A stretch of DNA of 7,115 nt. It comes from Candidatus Thorarchaeota archaeon MP11T_1. GTDB lineage: Archaea > Asgardarchaeota > Thorarchaeia > Thorarchaeales > Thorarchaeaceae. Positions within the stretch are counted from its first letter, which is position 1; each line of letters begins with the position of its first letter. A program made the translations under genes and the position numbers. Location: NCBI GenBank assembly GCA_002825515.1, contig PJET01000209.1, positions 1 through 7,115 of the forward strand. The letters are read 5' to 3'. Of this stretch, positions 1-5,984 are shown in pieces. A model generated the notes under the pieces. It searched no databases. It saw nothing but the letters and a program-made list of their open reading frames with translations, and had not been told where the DNA came from.

Positions 1-582
1 GATTATGGAAAACCACAATTCGATAATATTCAGTTATTAGAGAACTTTTTGGACTGGTCAGTGGGTAACCGTTCTGAGTGGAACATTTCAGATGTAGATG
101 AAGTGGGACCAAGAGTCAGTGGAGTTGGTTGGGACCCATCATCACCTGATGAAGGAGAGGCAGCGACTGTTTCGGCTACGGTCTCAGATCCTAACGGAGT
201 GGCTTCAGTATATCTGAAGTATAACAATGGAACACATGATGTTTCACTGTTGATGACGCACGAGGGTGGTGGAGTATACTCTGGTGAAATCTCTGATGTG
301 ACAAGTGGAACCTTATCATTCCGTGTCGAAGGACATGATATCTACGATAACGTAGCGACACGAGCATCTTTCACAATAACATGGACATCTGCAACCCCAA
401 CTACTACAACTCCAACTACGCCAACAGATACCACGACTACAGAGGAACCAACGACCTCTACAACTCCAACAGAAGCTCCAACTACAACCCCATTTCCAGT
501 TGACATGATGCTGATGGTTGGCATTGGAGCAGCAATAATAATCCTCTTAGTTATTGTTATAGTAGTCAGAATGCGGCGATAA
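1..582 (+). CDS. Membrane-anchored surface protein with Ig-like domain, Thr/Pro stalk and C-terminal TM helix (5' partial)
   Basis: The frame is open from base 1 (DYGKPQFDNIQLLENFLDW...) to TAA at 580-582, so this is the last 193 residues of a longer protein and the TTG at 49 is not its start. The first ~25 visible residues resemble the end of a GATase/DUF4350-like domain (pattern 'D N x Q x L x N x L D W'); this is weak. Residues ~36-128 look like one beta-sandwich (Ig-like) domain, with alternating hydrophobic strands and turns such as SDPNG and GHDIYDN. Residues ~130-166 are a Thr/Pro-rich, probably O-glycosylated stalk. Residues ~168-189 form one hydrophobic helix, followed by RMRR, which should stay in the cytoplasm. 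The domain would therefore face outwards, tethered at its C-terminus. This architecture is common in Asgard and other archaeal cell-surface proteins. Any signal peptide lies outside the window, and ligand or enzymatic role is unknown. Confidence 0.85.
   Translation, partial: DYGKPQFDNIQLLENFLDWSVGNRSEWNISDVDEVGPRVSGVGWDPSSPDEGEAATVSATVSDPNGVASVYLKYNNGTHDVSLLMTHEGGGVYSGEISDVTSGTLSFRVEGHDIYDNVATRASFTITWTSATPTTTTPTTPTDTTTTEEPTTSTTPTEAPTTTPFPVDMMLMVGIGAAIIILLVIVIVVRMRR
391..498 (+). repeat. Low-complexity ACN/CCN tract encoding the Thr/Pro stalk
   Basis: The tract is dominated by Thr (ACN) and Pro (CCA) codons in irregular short units such as PTTTTPTTP and TTSTTPTEAP. It encodes the extracellular spacer of the surface protein. 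Such tracts vary in length between strains. An open frame on the opposite strand here, rich in Val and Gly, is only the antisense of these codons. Confidence 0.75.
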
Positions 583-598
583 ATTCAGACTAGAAAAT

Positions 599-640
599 GT
601 GACCAAGCAACTGCTTGGTCACGATCCTTCTTTTTCATTC
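599..640 (+). terminator. Perfect 11-bp inverted repeat with pyrimidine-rich tail
   Basis: GTGACCAAGCA (599-609) and TGCTTGGTCAC (612-622) are exact reverse complements around two bases; in RNA the loop would open to about four. A T-rich stretch (CTTCTTTTTCATTCTTC) follows from about 626. It begins 17 bases after the stop codon of the surface-protein gene, which fits a transcription terminator. As a 24-base near-palindrome it could also be a protein-binding site. Confidence 0.6.
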
Positions 641-694
641 TTCGTCAATTTAACTGGGAAAAAGCAGCAAACCATTCGATTTCCACACAACTCT

Positions 695-704
695 GTATAA
701 AAAT
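695..704 (+). promoter_or_regulatory. Archaeal TATA-box-like element for the 213-residue gene
   Basis: The sequence GTATAAAAAT is a good match to an archaeal TATA box. With usual archaeal spacing, transcription would begin near 722-730, leaving a leader of about 45-50 bases before the ATG at 774. An imperfect dyad (ATGTC 724-728, GACAT 734-738) lies at the predicted start and could be an operator; this is speculative. The strongest promoter candidate in the window, judged by eye. Confidence 0.5.
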
Positions 705-756
705 CGGATTCGCATATGTTCATATGTCTATGGGACATGTTTTTTTCAACAATCTA

Positions 757-765
757 GAGAGAGGG
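757..765 (+). promoter_or_regulatory. Shine-Dalgarno-like GAGAGAGGG
   Basis: The purine run GAGAGAGGG ends 8 bases before the ATG at 774, a normal spacing, and supports that ATG as the start of the 213-residue protein. It is not a full GGAGGTG match. Confidence 0.5.
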
Positions 766-773
766 TAAACAAG

Positions 774-1415
774 ATGTCATACGGGTTGGACGCCAACGAC
801 CTGGAGAGAGATATAGAGATAGGTATAGTTAGTGCTTTTGGGTGGGCAGTAATAGAGTTCGAAGCGGTGCTGTTTCAGAAGTTCATATTACTGTCAGGTC
901 CTAAATCGCTGATAACAGAGGACATGTTCAGGAAGTACCTTATGAACATGGAAGCCAAGGGATATGTTTCCCCTGTTGATTTCCAAGGAAAAAGGGCATG
1001 GAAACGCCAAGTCATTGAAGCAGACATTGATGAACCAGCAATGACTCCAGAAGAAGTCAAAGAGTTCATAGCAAAAGCGCAAGCAGTCTCGAAAAAAGAC
1101 AAGAAACGAAAAGTATCAAGTGAGCACCGCATACAGGATTCAAAGAAACTAGCAGAGAGTATAATTCGAATTCTTGAACAAGTGATGCCCAGGGCTAATA
1201 GTAAAAAAGCCCCTTGGGAAGCATCACTCATCGACCATGTTGAAGGAATGCACAGAGCACTTATCGAGTCAAAGGATGAGTATCTTCGATACTTGAAGAA
1301 GAATATTCCACGCGCGTATGAACCGATGAAAAAGATGCTTAACTCGAATGGAGAGGAAATGCTTCTTCTTAGTCTAAGAATGATTGAATCTGGTCAAAGA
1401 GTTTATCCACCATAG
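774..1415 (+). CDS. Unknown protein, 213 aa, possible winged-helix-like N-terminal part
   Basis: I do not recognise a named family. The protein appears soluble, with no signal peptide or membrane helix. Residues ~8-80 are mostly helical and end in a segment (DMFRKYLMNMEAKGYV then PVDFQGKRAWKR) that resembles a recognition helix and basic wing of a winged-helix domain; this is inference. Residues ~91-125 are charged and Lys-rich (KKDKKRK), probably a flexible linker or nucleic-acid-contacting tail. Residues ~126-206 are again helical and amphipathic. The ATG is supported by the upstream purine run and TATA-like box. It is probably transcribed alone: a terminator-like hairpin separates it from the surface-protein gene, and it converges on tldE. 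A DNA-binding regulator is one possibility, but an unrelated Asgard-specific helical protein is equally possible. Confidence 0.8.
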   Translation: MSYGLDANDLERDIEIGIVSAFGWAVIEFEAVLFQKFILLSGPKSLITEDMFRKYLMNMEAKGYVSPVDFQGKRAWKRQVIEADIDEPAMTPEEVKEFIAKAQAVSKKDKKRKVSSEHRIQDSKKLAESIIRILEQVMPRANSKKAPWEASLIDHVEGMHRALIESKDEYLRYLKKNIPRAYEPMKKMLNSNGEEMLLLSLRMIESGQRVYPP

Positions 1416-1435
1416 CGGAAAGCAATAGGAATAAA

Positions 1436-1457
1436 GTGATGGAGAAAAATCCATCAC
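1436..1457 (-). terminator. Hairpin between convergent genes, probable terminator for tldDE
   Basis: GTGATGGA (1436-1443) and TCCATCAC (1450-1457) form an exact 8-bp stem with a 6-base loop. Read on the minus strand, the loop is TTTTTC and the stem is followed by TTTATTCCTATTG, moderately T-rich, 10 bases after the tldE stop. On the plus strand the following bases are A-rich, so it fits termination of the minus transcript better. Confidence 0.5.
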
Positions 1458-1467
1458 AAAATAGAAT

Positions 1468-2829
1468 CTATTGACCAACAAGTTCAGTCTTGGGGAAAGC
1501 AATAGAAGGAACTATCTTCTTATCGTGCACCTCAAGATTGTTTGCCACCTGTAAATCACCTTTAATGGAGTCGAAGAGATTCCCTACCCACAAAGCATAC
1601 TTAATCTGATCCCCAAGCTCACCATTTTGAATGATTCTGGCGTTACGAACTTCATTTGAGAAAGATCCAGACATTGAATCAACCAATGGATATGCAAAGT
1701 GTTCGATGTAGACGCCTCGTTTGATTTCACTTATTAAATCCTCAACAGACTTGGAACTTGGTTTGATTTCCATTGTAGTTCCTGCGCATACTGCAGCTAA
1801 AGAAAACCTTCCAGCGAGCTCACGAGGGGTTCTTCGAATTCCATTGCCGGTTGGTTGCATTTCCACCTGATATGCATTGTAACTGTCAAAGAGATATGAC
1901 TGAAGAACACCATTCGCTAGTATGGGTGTTTTTTGTGTTGGGACACCCTCATCGTCAATTATGCTACTTAGTAGCCCTTTTTCTGATAACCCGTTGTCAT
2001 AGATTGACAGGTTCTCGCTCGCGACCTTTTCGCCCATTTTATCAGACCAAGGACTAGAATGTTTGTTGACATTCTCCCCTGAAACAGCATATGCAACTAA
2101 TTGATACATCATCTCCGAACCTTCGCTTGGTGTGAGAATAGCCACTGCGTCATCCCACTTCTGCTTGAATGGTTTGGCTTTTAGAACACTCAATGCTTGT
2201 GCTTTCAGTTTCTCACCAATTTTGCTAAAGTCTATAGACCCTATCTCTCGAGACCAACATCTTTGAACTCCTTCTCCAACATTTCCATTGTCCTCAGACT
2301 TTGCTGTGAAGAAGCCAAAGGTCAGTGTGCCTTGAGACCCTGTGTTTACTCCAAGTGAATTATTGATATGATAGTGGATTGAACTTGTGCGGAGAAATCC
2401 ATTTGGAACTGTAACATTTTTTGAGGATGTGGCTTTGACAACTTCAATAGCTTTCTCCATTAGCAACTCACTATCAGCGTGGGCAGTTTCTTTGTCATGA
2501 AACTTATCAATAGATCCTGATGCTTTCTTCGGATCCGGTAAAGATTCAAACTTCGAATCCGCGTTACTTGCTTTTGCCAAAGTTTTTGCTCGTTCTACAA
2601 CATCATTAGGAGTTTCTTGAGCAAGAGTGGAGCTTGTGAATCCAATTTGCTTTCCAACAATGTATTTCAAGCCAATTCCTGACTCAATCATAGAACCGCC
2701 AATCTTTGGAATATCATCGTCAATGTAGATACTCGAAGTTTTTACTGTCACAGCATATACTTCCGCCTGCGATGCGCCACTCTTTTCAGCTAATGATACA
2801 GTCTTTTCAGCGATTTCAGCAAGTTTCAT
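1468..2829 (-). CDS. tldE: TldE/PmbA-family subunit of the TldD/TldE metalloprotease
   Basis: TldE (PmbA) pairs with TldD in a cytoplasmic zinc protease that degrades unfolded or short peptides and, in bacteria, matures microcin B17 and degrades the CcdA antitoxin. This 453-residue protein has the family length (E. coli PmbA is about 450). It lacks the HExxxH zinc motif, as expected for the non-catalytic partner. Family-like segments are DDEGVPTQKTPI (~292-303), MQPTGNGIRR (~324-333, echoed in TldD as NPTGNGRA) and SGSFSNEVRNARIIQNGE (~387-404). I chose ATG at 2829: a perfect GGAGGTG lies at 2842-2836, six bases upstream. The longer TTG start at 2844 would put that site inside the gene. The ATG follows the tldD stop after one base (TGAAATG), so translation is coupled. 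Substrate is unknown. Confidence 0.93.
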   Translation of the reverse strand: MKLAEIAEKTVSLAEKSGASQAEVYAVTVKTSSIYIDDDIPKIGGSMIESGIGLKYIVGKQIGFTSSTLAQETPNDVVERAKTLAKASNADSKFESLPDPKKASGSIDKFHDKETAHADSELLMEKAIEVVKATSSKNVTVPNGFLRTSSIHYHINNSLGVNTGSQGTLTFGFFTAKSEDNGNVGEGVQRCWSREIGSIDFSKIGEKLKAQALSVLKAKPFKQKWDDAVAILTPSEGSEMMYQLVAYAVSGENVNKHSSPWSDKMGEKVASENLSIYDNGLSEKGLLSSIIDDEGVPTQKTPILANGVLQSYLFDSYNAYQVEMQPTGNGIRRTPRELAGRFSLAAVCAGTTMEIKPSSKSVEDLISEIKRGVYIEHFAYPLVDSMSGSFSNEVRNARIIQNGELGDQIKYALWVGNLFDSIKGDLQVANNLEVHDKKIVPSIAFPKTELVGQ

Positions 2830-2830
2830 T

Positions 2831-4219
2831 TCAGCCACCTCCAACCATCATCTCGGCTCGCATATGTGGGCCCCCACTGGAAACGGGTATGAGATCTTCC
2901 TCTCCTTTGCCACATGTGCCATCCCAAAACTCTAGTTCATTCCCAACTGCGTCAACGGTCTTTAAGATGTCAAGAACCTTGCCCGCCAGACTCATACTAC
3001 GGACTAATTGAGTAGCTTCTCCATTCTTAATGATGTAACCTTTTAGTGCTGAACATTGAACTCCGCCACCTACAACATCTTCCATCCCTGATGTGGCTTT
3101 TACAACATAAAGACCCTCTTTCGTATCTGCAATTATTTCATCGTCTTTCCAATCGCCTTTATCGAAGAAAGTGTTTGACATTCTAGCAAATACCCGTCTG
3201 TTGTAATCTTGAGCTCGTCCATTTCCAGTAGGGTTCACACCCATCAATATTGCAGTTTCCAACGTGTGTAGGTAACCCTTGAAGATTCCTTTCTCAATAA
3301 TCATCGTTCGTGATGCAGGTGTTCCTTCAGAATCAAATGGATAACTCCCACCAACCTCGTTGAATGTCCCGTCATCCACCATTGTAACAAGCTCTGTTCC
3401 AAGTTGTTTTCCAACTTGTCCGGTTAAGAAAGACCTCCCTTTGACGACCTCATCAGCTTCACTTGCATGCCCGCAAACTTCGTGAGCAATTAGCCCGGAT
3501 ATTGCTCCATCAACTACGACAGTCATATTACCTGAAGGTGGTTTTTCAGCTGAAAGAAGTTCGATAGCGCTTTTCGAACATTCTGCGCCAAATAGGTCTG
3601 GATCGATCTGCTGGATTACCTCATAACCAACTCGACCACCTTTCACATCGTAATCGAAGTGCATCCTATCACCCTGTCGAGCGACTGGTTGAACTGCTGC
3701 TAATGTCCTAAGTTCATCCCATTCAAGACGAGACCCAGCAGTGTTAACAAGTCGATATACTCTCTTGGCATCGTTGTAAACTGAGTTGGTGTTAACAATA
3801 CAGTCATCAGTCTTTTGTCCCTTATCAAGTGCCATAACAAAATCCAGTTTTTCTTCAGTTGATACCTTCAAGGGGTCTATTTTACTCTCTTGCCAGATAG
3901 TTTTCTCAAATGATTTGATTTCAGAAAAATCTAGACTCTTTCGAGAGAATGCAGCATTTGTTTTTGCACTCTTTATGGCATTTGTGAGTAGATTCCTGCA
4001 GATATCTGCTGTTAGTGCTTCAGATGTTGAAGCCATTCCCCAACATTCACCAACCAATGCTCGGGCTACTGTACCTCCTTTTGTTGCTCTACTGAATCTC
4101 CGAAGATATCCATTGACCACCATTATCTGGGTGGATGCATGAGATTCCTGACGAATATCAGCAAAAGCAACGTCTTTTTCAGATAGTTCATCTATGACTT
4201 TGGCCATCATATCTAGCAT
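2831..4219 (-). CDS. tldD: TldD-family zinc metalloprotease catalytic subunit
   Basis: This is the catalytic subunit of the TldD/TldE protease. The zinc/catalytic motif HExxxH is present as HEVCGH (residues 246-251), followed by the family's acidic stretch (ASEADEV). A conserved Cys in DGTCGKGEE (C436) corresponds to the E. coli TldD zinc-ligand Cys in its CGK motif. Other family segments are NPTGNGRAQDY (329-339), which lines the active-site region in the family, and GGGVQCSALKGYIIKNGE (384-401). At 462 residues it is near the usual length (E. coli 481), with no gap or frameshift, so it should be active. ATG at 4219 was chosen; in-frame ATGs at 4210 and 4207 are alternatives and none has a strong Shine-Dalgarno. 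It heads the tldD-tldE unit, 84 bases downstream of the PhzF-like gene on the same strand. I saw no convincing TATA box in that gap. Confidence 0.95.
   Translation of the reverse strand: MLDMMAKVIDELSEKDVAFADIRQESHASTQIMVVNGYLRRFSRATKGGTVARALVGECWGMASTSEALTADICRNLLTNAIKSAKTNAAFSRKSLDFSEIKSFEKTIWQESKIDPLKVSTEEKLDFVMALDKGQKTDDCIVNTNSVYNDAKRVYRLVNTAGSRLEWDELRTLAAVQPVARQGDRMHFDYDVKGGRVGYEVIQQIDPDLFGAECSKSAIELLSAEKPPSGNMTVVVDGAISGLIAHEVCGHASEADEVVKGRSFLTGQVGKQLGTELVTMVDDGTFNEVGGSYPFDSEGTPASRTMIIEKGIFKGYLHTLETAILMGVNPTGNGRAQDYNRRVFARMSNTFFDKGDWKDDEIIADTKEGLYVVKATSGMEDVVGGGVQCSALKGYIIKNGEATQLVRSMSLAGKVLDILKTVDAVGNELEFWDGTCGKGEEDLIPVSSGGPHMRAEMMVGGG
2836..2842 (-). promoter_or_regulatory. Consensus Shine-Dalgarno for tldE inside the tldD 3' end
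   Basis: On the minus strand GGAGGTG sits six bases before the ATG at 2829. The same bases encode the terminal Gly run of TldD, so the glycine tail may owe its sequence to the ribosome site rather than to protein function. It decides the tldE start and indicates coupled translation of the two subunits. Confidence 0.75.
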
Positions 4220-4303
4220 TGAGCTTCACTAATGTCTGCAATTTTTGTCAAAGAGATAAGTCTTTGGAGGTCAGCAAGCTGTATTCTGTATGGATAGGAA
4301 ATG

Positions 4304-5224
4304 TTAGAAGTAGAGCTTTCCCTTCATAACGGTGACTCCAGTCCCACTCACTTTGACTTGATCAATCCTTTCTTGGTTTCCACGGACTTCGACGAAGATT
4401 TTCCCGGGTCTCTCAACATAGTGACCCTGTTCAATTACAATACTTGTCACAGGATAGGTTGCTTCCATGAGACCATACTTGATAATGTAGCTTCCCAAGC
4501 TGCCGGCTGCTGAACCAGAAACTGGGTCTTCATAAACACCCAGTGAAGGAGCAAAATGGCGGACTTGCGCATCAGATGTTGGTTCACGGGTATCTCTGGT
4601 GAAAACACTCAGTGAAACATAATCAGATTCTGCTTGTAGCTCTTTTAACCGATTCCAATTTGGCTTAATTCTATCTAGAGATCTACTAGTAGAAACAGGA
4701 ATCATTAGATGTGGGGTTCCAGTACTGACTGTTTGAAGAGGGTTTGGAGAATGGATATCAGCCAAAGAAAGTCCCAGTGCATCAACATAGTCCTTGGGGT
4801 CATAGGTATCCATGAACAGCGGCTTCTTGTGTGTAACCTGAATCTCATGCTGTCTGGTTGATTCATTCCGCACTATTTCAATGTCCAAAATCCCAGTGCT
4901 GGTTTCCAGACGCACCATTGTCACATCGTGGACCAGGTCAATTAGACCCTCTTCAACGAGTGCATGAAATGCGGCTATAGTTGGATGTCCAGAGAATCCT
5001 ATCTCACTTTTTGGAGTCATGAACCGAAACCTGAAATCAGCCACTTGAGACTTTGACACAAATACTGTTTCTCTAACATTCATTTCGCGTGCAATATTAT
5101 GCATTGTTTTTTCACTTACATGATCAGCGTGTAATACCACAACTGCTGGATTTCCTCCAAATGGTTTGTCAGTGAATGAATCGACTTGAATCACGTCAAG
5201 AGCTTCTTTTTTGATCATGGACAT
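4304..5224 (-). CDS. PhzF-family isomerase/epimerase-like protein
   Basis: PhzF proteins share the two-lobed diaminopimelate-epimerase fold and catalyse acid/base proton shifts; phenazine PhzF isomerises dihydro-3-hydroxyanthranilate. Visible signatures, numbered from ATG 5224, are QVDSFTDKPFGGNPAVVV near the N-terminus, MNVRETVFV with the expected catalytic Glu (~E52), GFSGHPT (~76-82) and the second-lobe motif EDPVSGSAAGSLG (~232-244), then EQGHYVERPGKI. Length (306 aa) is normal. No phenazine gene is near, so the substrate is unknown; many PhzF homologues are uncharacterised. The start is uncertain: GTG 5236, ATG 5224 and ATG 5218 are in frame, and family alignments usually begin only a few residues before the VDxFT segment. 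None has a clear Shine-Dalgarno, which with the AT-rich box near 5252-5259 suggests a leaderless or short-leader transcript. Confidence 0.92.
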   Translation of the reverse strand: MSMIKKEALDVIQVDSFTDKPFGGNPAVVVLHADHVSEKTMHNIAREMNVRETVFVSKSQVADFRFRFMTPKSEIGFSGHPTIAAFHALVEEGLIDLVHDVTMVRLETSTGILDIEIVRNESTRQHEIQVTHKKPLFMDTYDPKDYVDALGLSLADIHSPNPLQTVSTGTPHLMIPVSTSRSLDRIKPNWNRLKELQAESDYVSLSVFTRDTREPTSDAQVRHFAPSLGVYEDPVSGSAAGSLGSYIIKYGLMEATYPVTSIVIEQGHYVERPGKIFVEVRGNQERIDQVKVSGTGVTVMKGKLYF

Positions 5225-5251
5225 CAACTTCTGCACACTTTGTTCGGTGAC

Positions 5252-5259
5252 TAATTAAG
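5252..5259 (-). promoter_or_regulatory. Possible TATA-like box for the PhzF-family gene
   Basis: The minus strand reads CTTAATTA here, about 30 bases upstream of the ATG at 5224. Usual archaeal spacing would place transcription start near 5225-5231, giving an almost leaderless message and explaining the missing Shine-Dalgarno. AT-rich sequence is common here, so this is tentative. Confidence 0.3.
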
Positions 5260-5292
5260 AATTCCATGGATACTGAGAGTTTCTAATGTTGA

Positions 5293-5571
5293 TTACTTTC
5301 CTTGCATGTGACGAGAGAAATTCTCTTTGTGATCTGAATGATCTAAGATATGAGCAGCTGGAATAAGCTTCGCTAGCTTAAATCTAACCGTAGCAGGCTC
5401 AAAATCACGATCTAGAAGTGTTGCAATCCACATATCAAGACCTGTTTTTGAACTAGCATGATCAATGCTTTCAGACCTATGCTGAGATAGACTCAGATTA
5501 TAGACGCAGAAAGCCAGTGACAGGAACATTCCAAACGCAGTTAAGTATAGAATCAACAAACTAATTAACAA
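5293..5571 (-). CDS. Putative small single-pass membrane protein, 92 aa
   Basis: I do not recognise the family and the gene is uncertain. From a TTG at 5571 the frame encodes an N-terminal hydrophobic helix (residues ~2-26, LISLLILYLTAFGMFLSLAF then CVYNLSLS), then a polar region (27-92) with a predicted amphipathic helix around DMWIATLLDRDFEPATVRFKLAKL and a His-rich end (HILDHSDHKENFSRH). The frame is open upstream to a TAA at 5602-5604 but holds no ATG. The first ATG (residue 15, 5529) would cut the membrane helix, so TTG is favoured if the gene is real. No clear Shine-Dalgarno is seen. It lies 68 bases before the PhzF-like gene on the same strand. It may instead be a decayed remnant or a chance ORF. 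Confidence 0.4.
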   Translation of the reverse strand: MLISLLILYLTAFGMFLSLAFCVYNLSLSQHRSESIDHASSKTGLDMWIATLLDRDFEPATVRFKLAKLIPAAHILDHSDHKENFSRHMQGK

Positions 5572-5619
5572 TTGTGAATAAAATTGTTTTAAGGTTTCTG
5601 TTTAATTTCAGATGTGCAG

Positions 5620-5721
5620 TAGAAGGTGGCGAGCATATGGGAATCGTGGTAGGAGGGGGGAGTTTCGTAATTGAGGGCATGTAACGAAAAACTAGCCCAC
5701 ACGCTCGCCTTCTATTTGTTT
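5620..5721 (+). ncRNA. Candidate structured RNA (possible small RNA gene or leader)
   Basis: TAGAAGGTGGCGAGC (5620-5634) pairs with GCTCGCCTTCTA (5703-5714): 12 bp with a 3-base bulge. Inside, TGGG (5638-5641) can pair with CCCA (5696-5699), and AGTTTCGT (5661-5668) pairs with ACGAAAAACT (5684-5693) apart from a two-A bulge, leaving a 15-base loop. A G-rich segment (AGGAGGGGGG, 5651-5660) stays unpaired. TTTGTTT follows the closing stem (5715-5721), which suggests a plus-strand transcript ending here, and AT-rich boxes at 5587-5594 and 5600-5608 could be its promoter. It matches no riboswitch, SRP, RNase P or tRNA pattern I know. The minus-strand reading is possible but lacks a T-run. Function unknown. 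Confidence 0.4.
5637..5684 (+). CDS. 15-codon small ORF within the structured element (speculative)
   Basis: ATG at 5637 opens a 15-residue frame, MGIVVGGGSFVIEGM, ending at TAA 5682-5684. AAGGTGG (5624-5630) lies six bases upstream, a plausible Shine-Dalgarno. Those same bases are in the 5' strand of the long stem, so folding would hide the ribosome site. The peptide is hydrophobic and Gly-rich, with no recognised family. No plus-strand gene follows in the window for which it could be a leader peptide. An ORF this short can easily arise by chance. Confidence 0.2.
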   Translation: MGIVVGGGSFVIEGM

Positions 5722-5778
5722 AAGATGGTTTATGCCCATCGATTCCTACTTAGACTGTTGTTAACTCAGCATAGTCCC

Positions 5779-5786
5779 TATTAAAG
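5779..5786 (-). promoter_or_regulatory. Possible minus-strand TATA-like box
   Basis: The minus strand reads CTTTAATA. Transcription from it would start near 5755 and run through the structured element into the 92-residue ORF and the PhzF-like gene, giving a leader of about 185 bases. The dyad at 5800-5813 lies just upstream. Supported by base composition and spacing only. Confidence 0.25.
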
Positions 5787-5799
5787 TTTGTTTTGATAC

Positions 5800-5813
5800 T
5801 GTGAAAATTCACA
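5800..5813. promoter_or_regulatory. Operator-like dyad TGTGAAAATTCACA
   Basis: Six-base arms TGTGAA and TTCACA are exact reverse complements around two bases. Size and symmetry are those of a site for a dimeric helix-turn-helix regulator. It sits 13 bases upstream of the minus-strand TATA-like box, a position typical of activator sites. No cognate regulator is identified. Confidence 0.3.
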
Positions 5814-5828
5814 AAATTACAGGCCGGC

Positions 5829-5871
5829 AGACTTGGCAGAACAGCGTCTATTTCGCTGAGTGTCTTTTATT
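5829..5871 (+). terminator. Hairpin with T-rich tail
   Basis: AGAC (5829-5832) pairs with GTCT (5862-5865), enclosing CAGCG (5842-5846) paired with CGCTG (5854-5858) around a 7-base loop. TTTATTG follows on the plus strand. It resembles a terminator, although no plus-strand gene is assigned upstream apart from the candidate RNA, whose own T-run is about 110 bases earlier. Confidence 0.25.
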
Positions 5872-5962
5872 GCTTTCAAACTTTATGGCATGAAGTTTTA
5901 GTTAAAGTGTAGTGATTCGCAATAGTAAATAGTTAGAGTCAAATCTTGAAAAATGGAATGGA

Positions 5963-5984
5963 GTGCACCTTCAATAGAAGGCAC
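5963..5984 (-). terminator. Terminator-like hairpin after the Tes-like gene
   Basis: GTGCACCTTC (5963-5972) and GAAGGCAC (5977-5984) form an 8-bp stem with a two-base bulge and an AATA loop. On the minus strand it starts 12 bases after the Tes-like stop codon, and a T-run (CCATTTTTC) follows about ten bases beyond it. It probably ends that transcript, separating it from the genes further left. Confidence 0.45.

Noticed and set aside
342..524. Minus-strand ORF rich in Val and Gly.
   Set aside because: It is the antisense of the Thr/Pro codons of the surface protein stalk.
49..582. A 177-residue gene starting at TTG 49.
   Set aside because: The frame is open back to base 1 with domain-like sequence, no Shine-Dalgarno and no signal peptide at the TTG.
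875..1231. Minus-strand ORF of 118 residues.
   Set aside because: It lies wholly inside the 213-residue gene, has a Ser/Phe-rich composition typical of antisense frames, and no start signals.
3786..4142. Plus-strand ORF of 118 residues.
   Set aside because: It is antisense to tldD, whose family motifs fix the coding strand.
5629..5709. A tRNA-like outline: the 7-bp pair GGCGAGC/GCTCGCC could be an acceptor stem.
   Set aside because: Neither strand has a T-arm with the TTCRA loop or a pairing T-stem beside the acceptor, nor a credible D-arm or anticodon arm.
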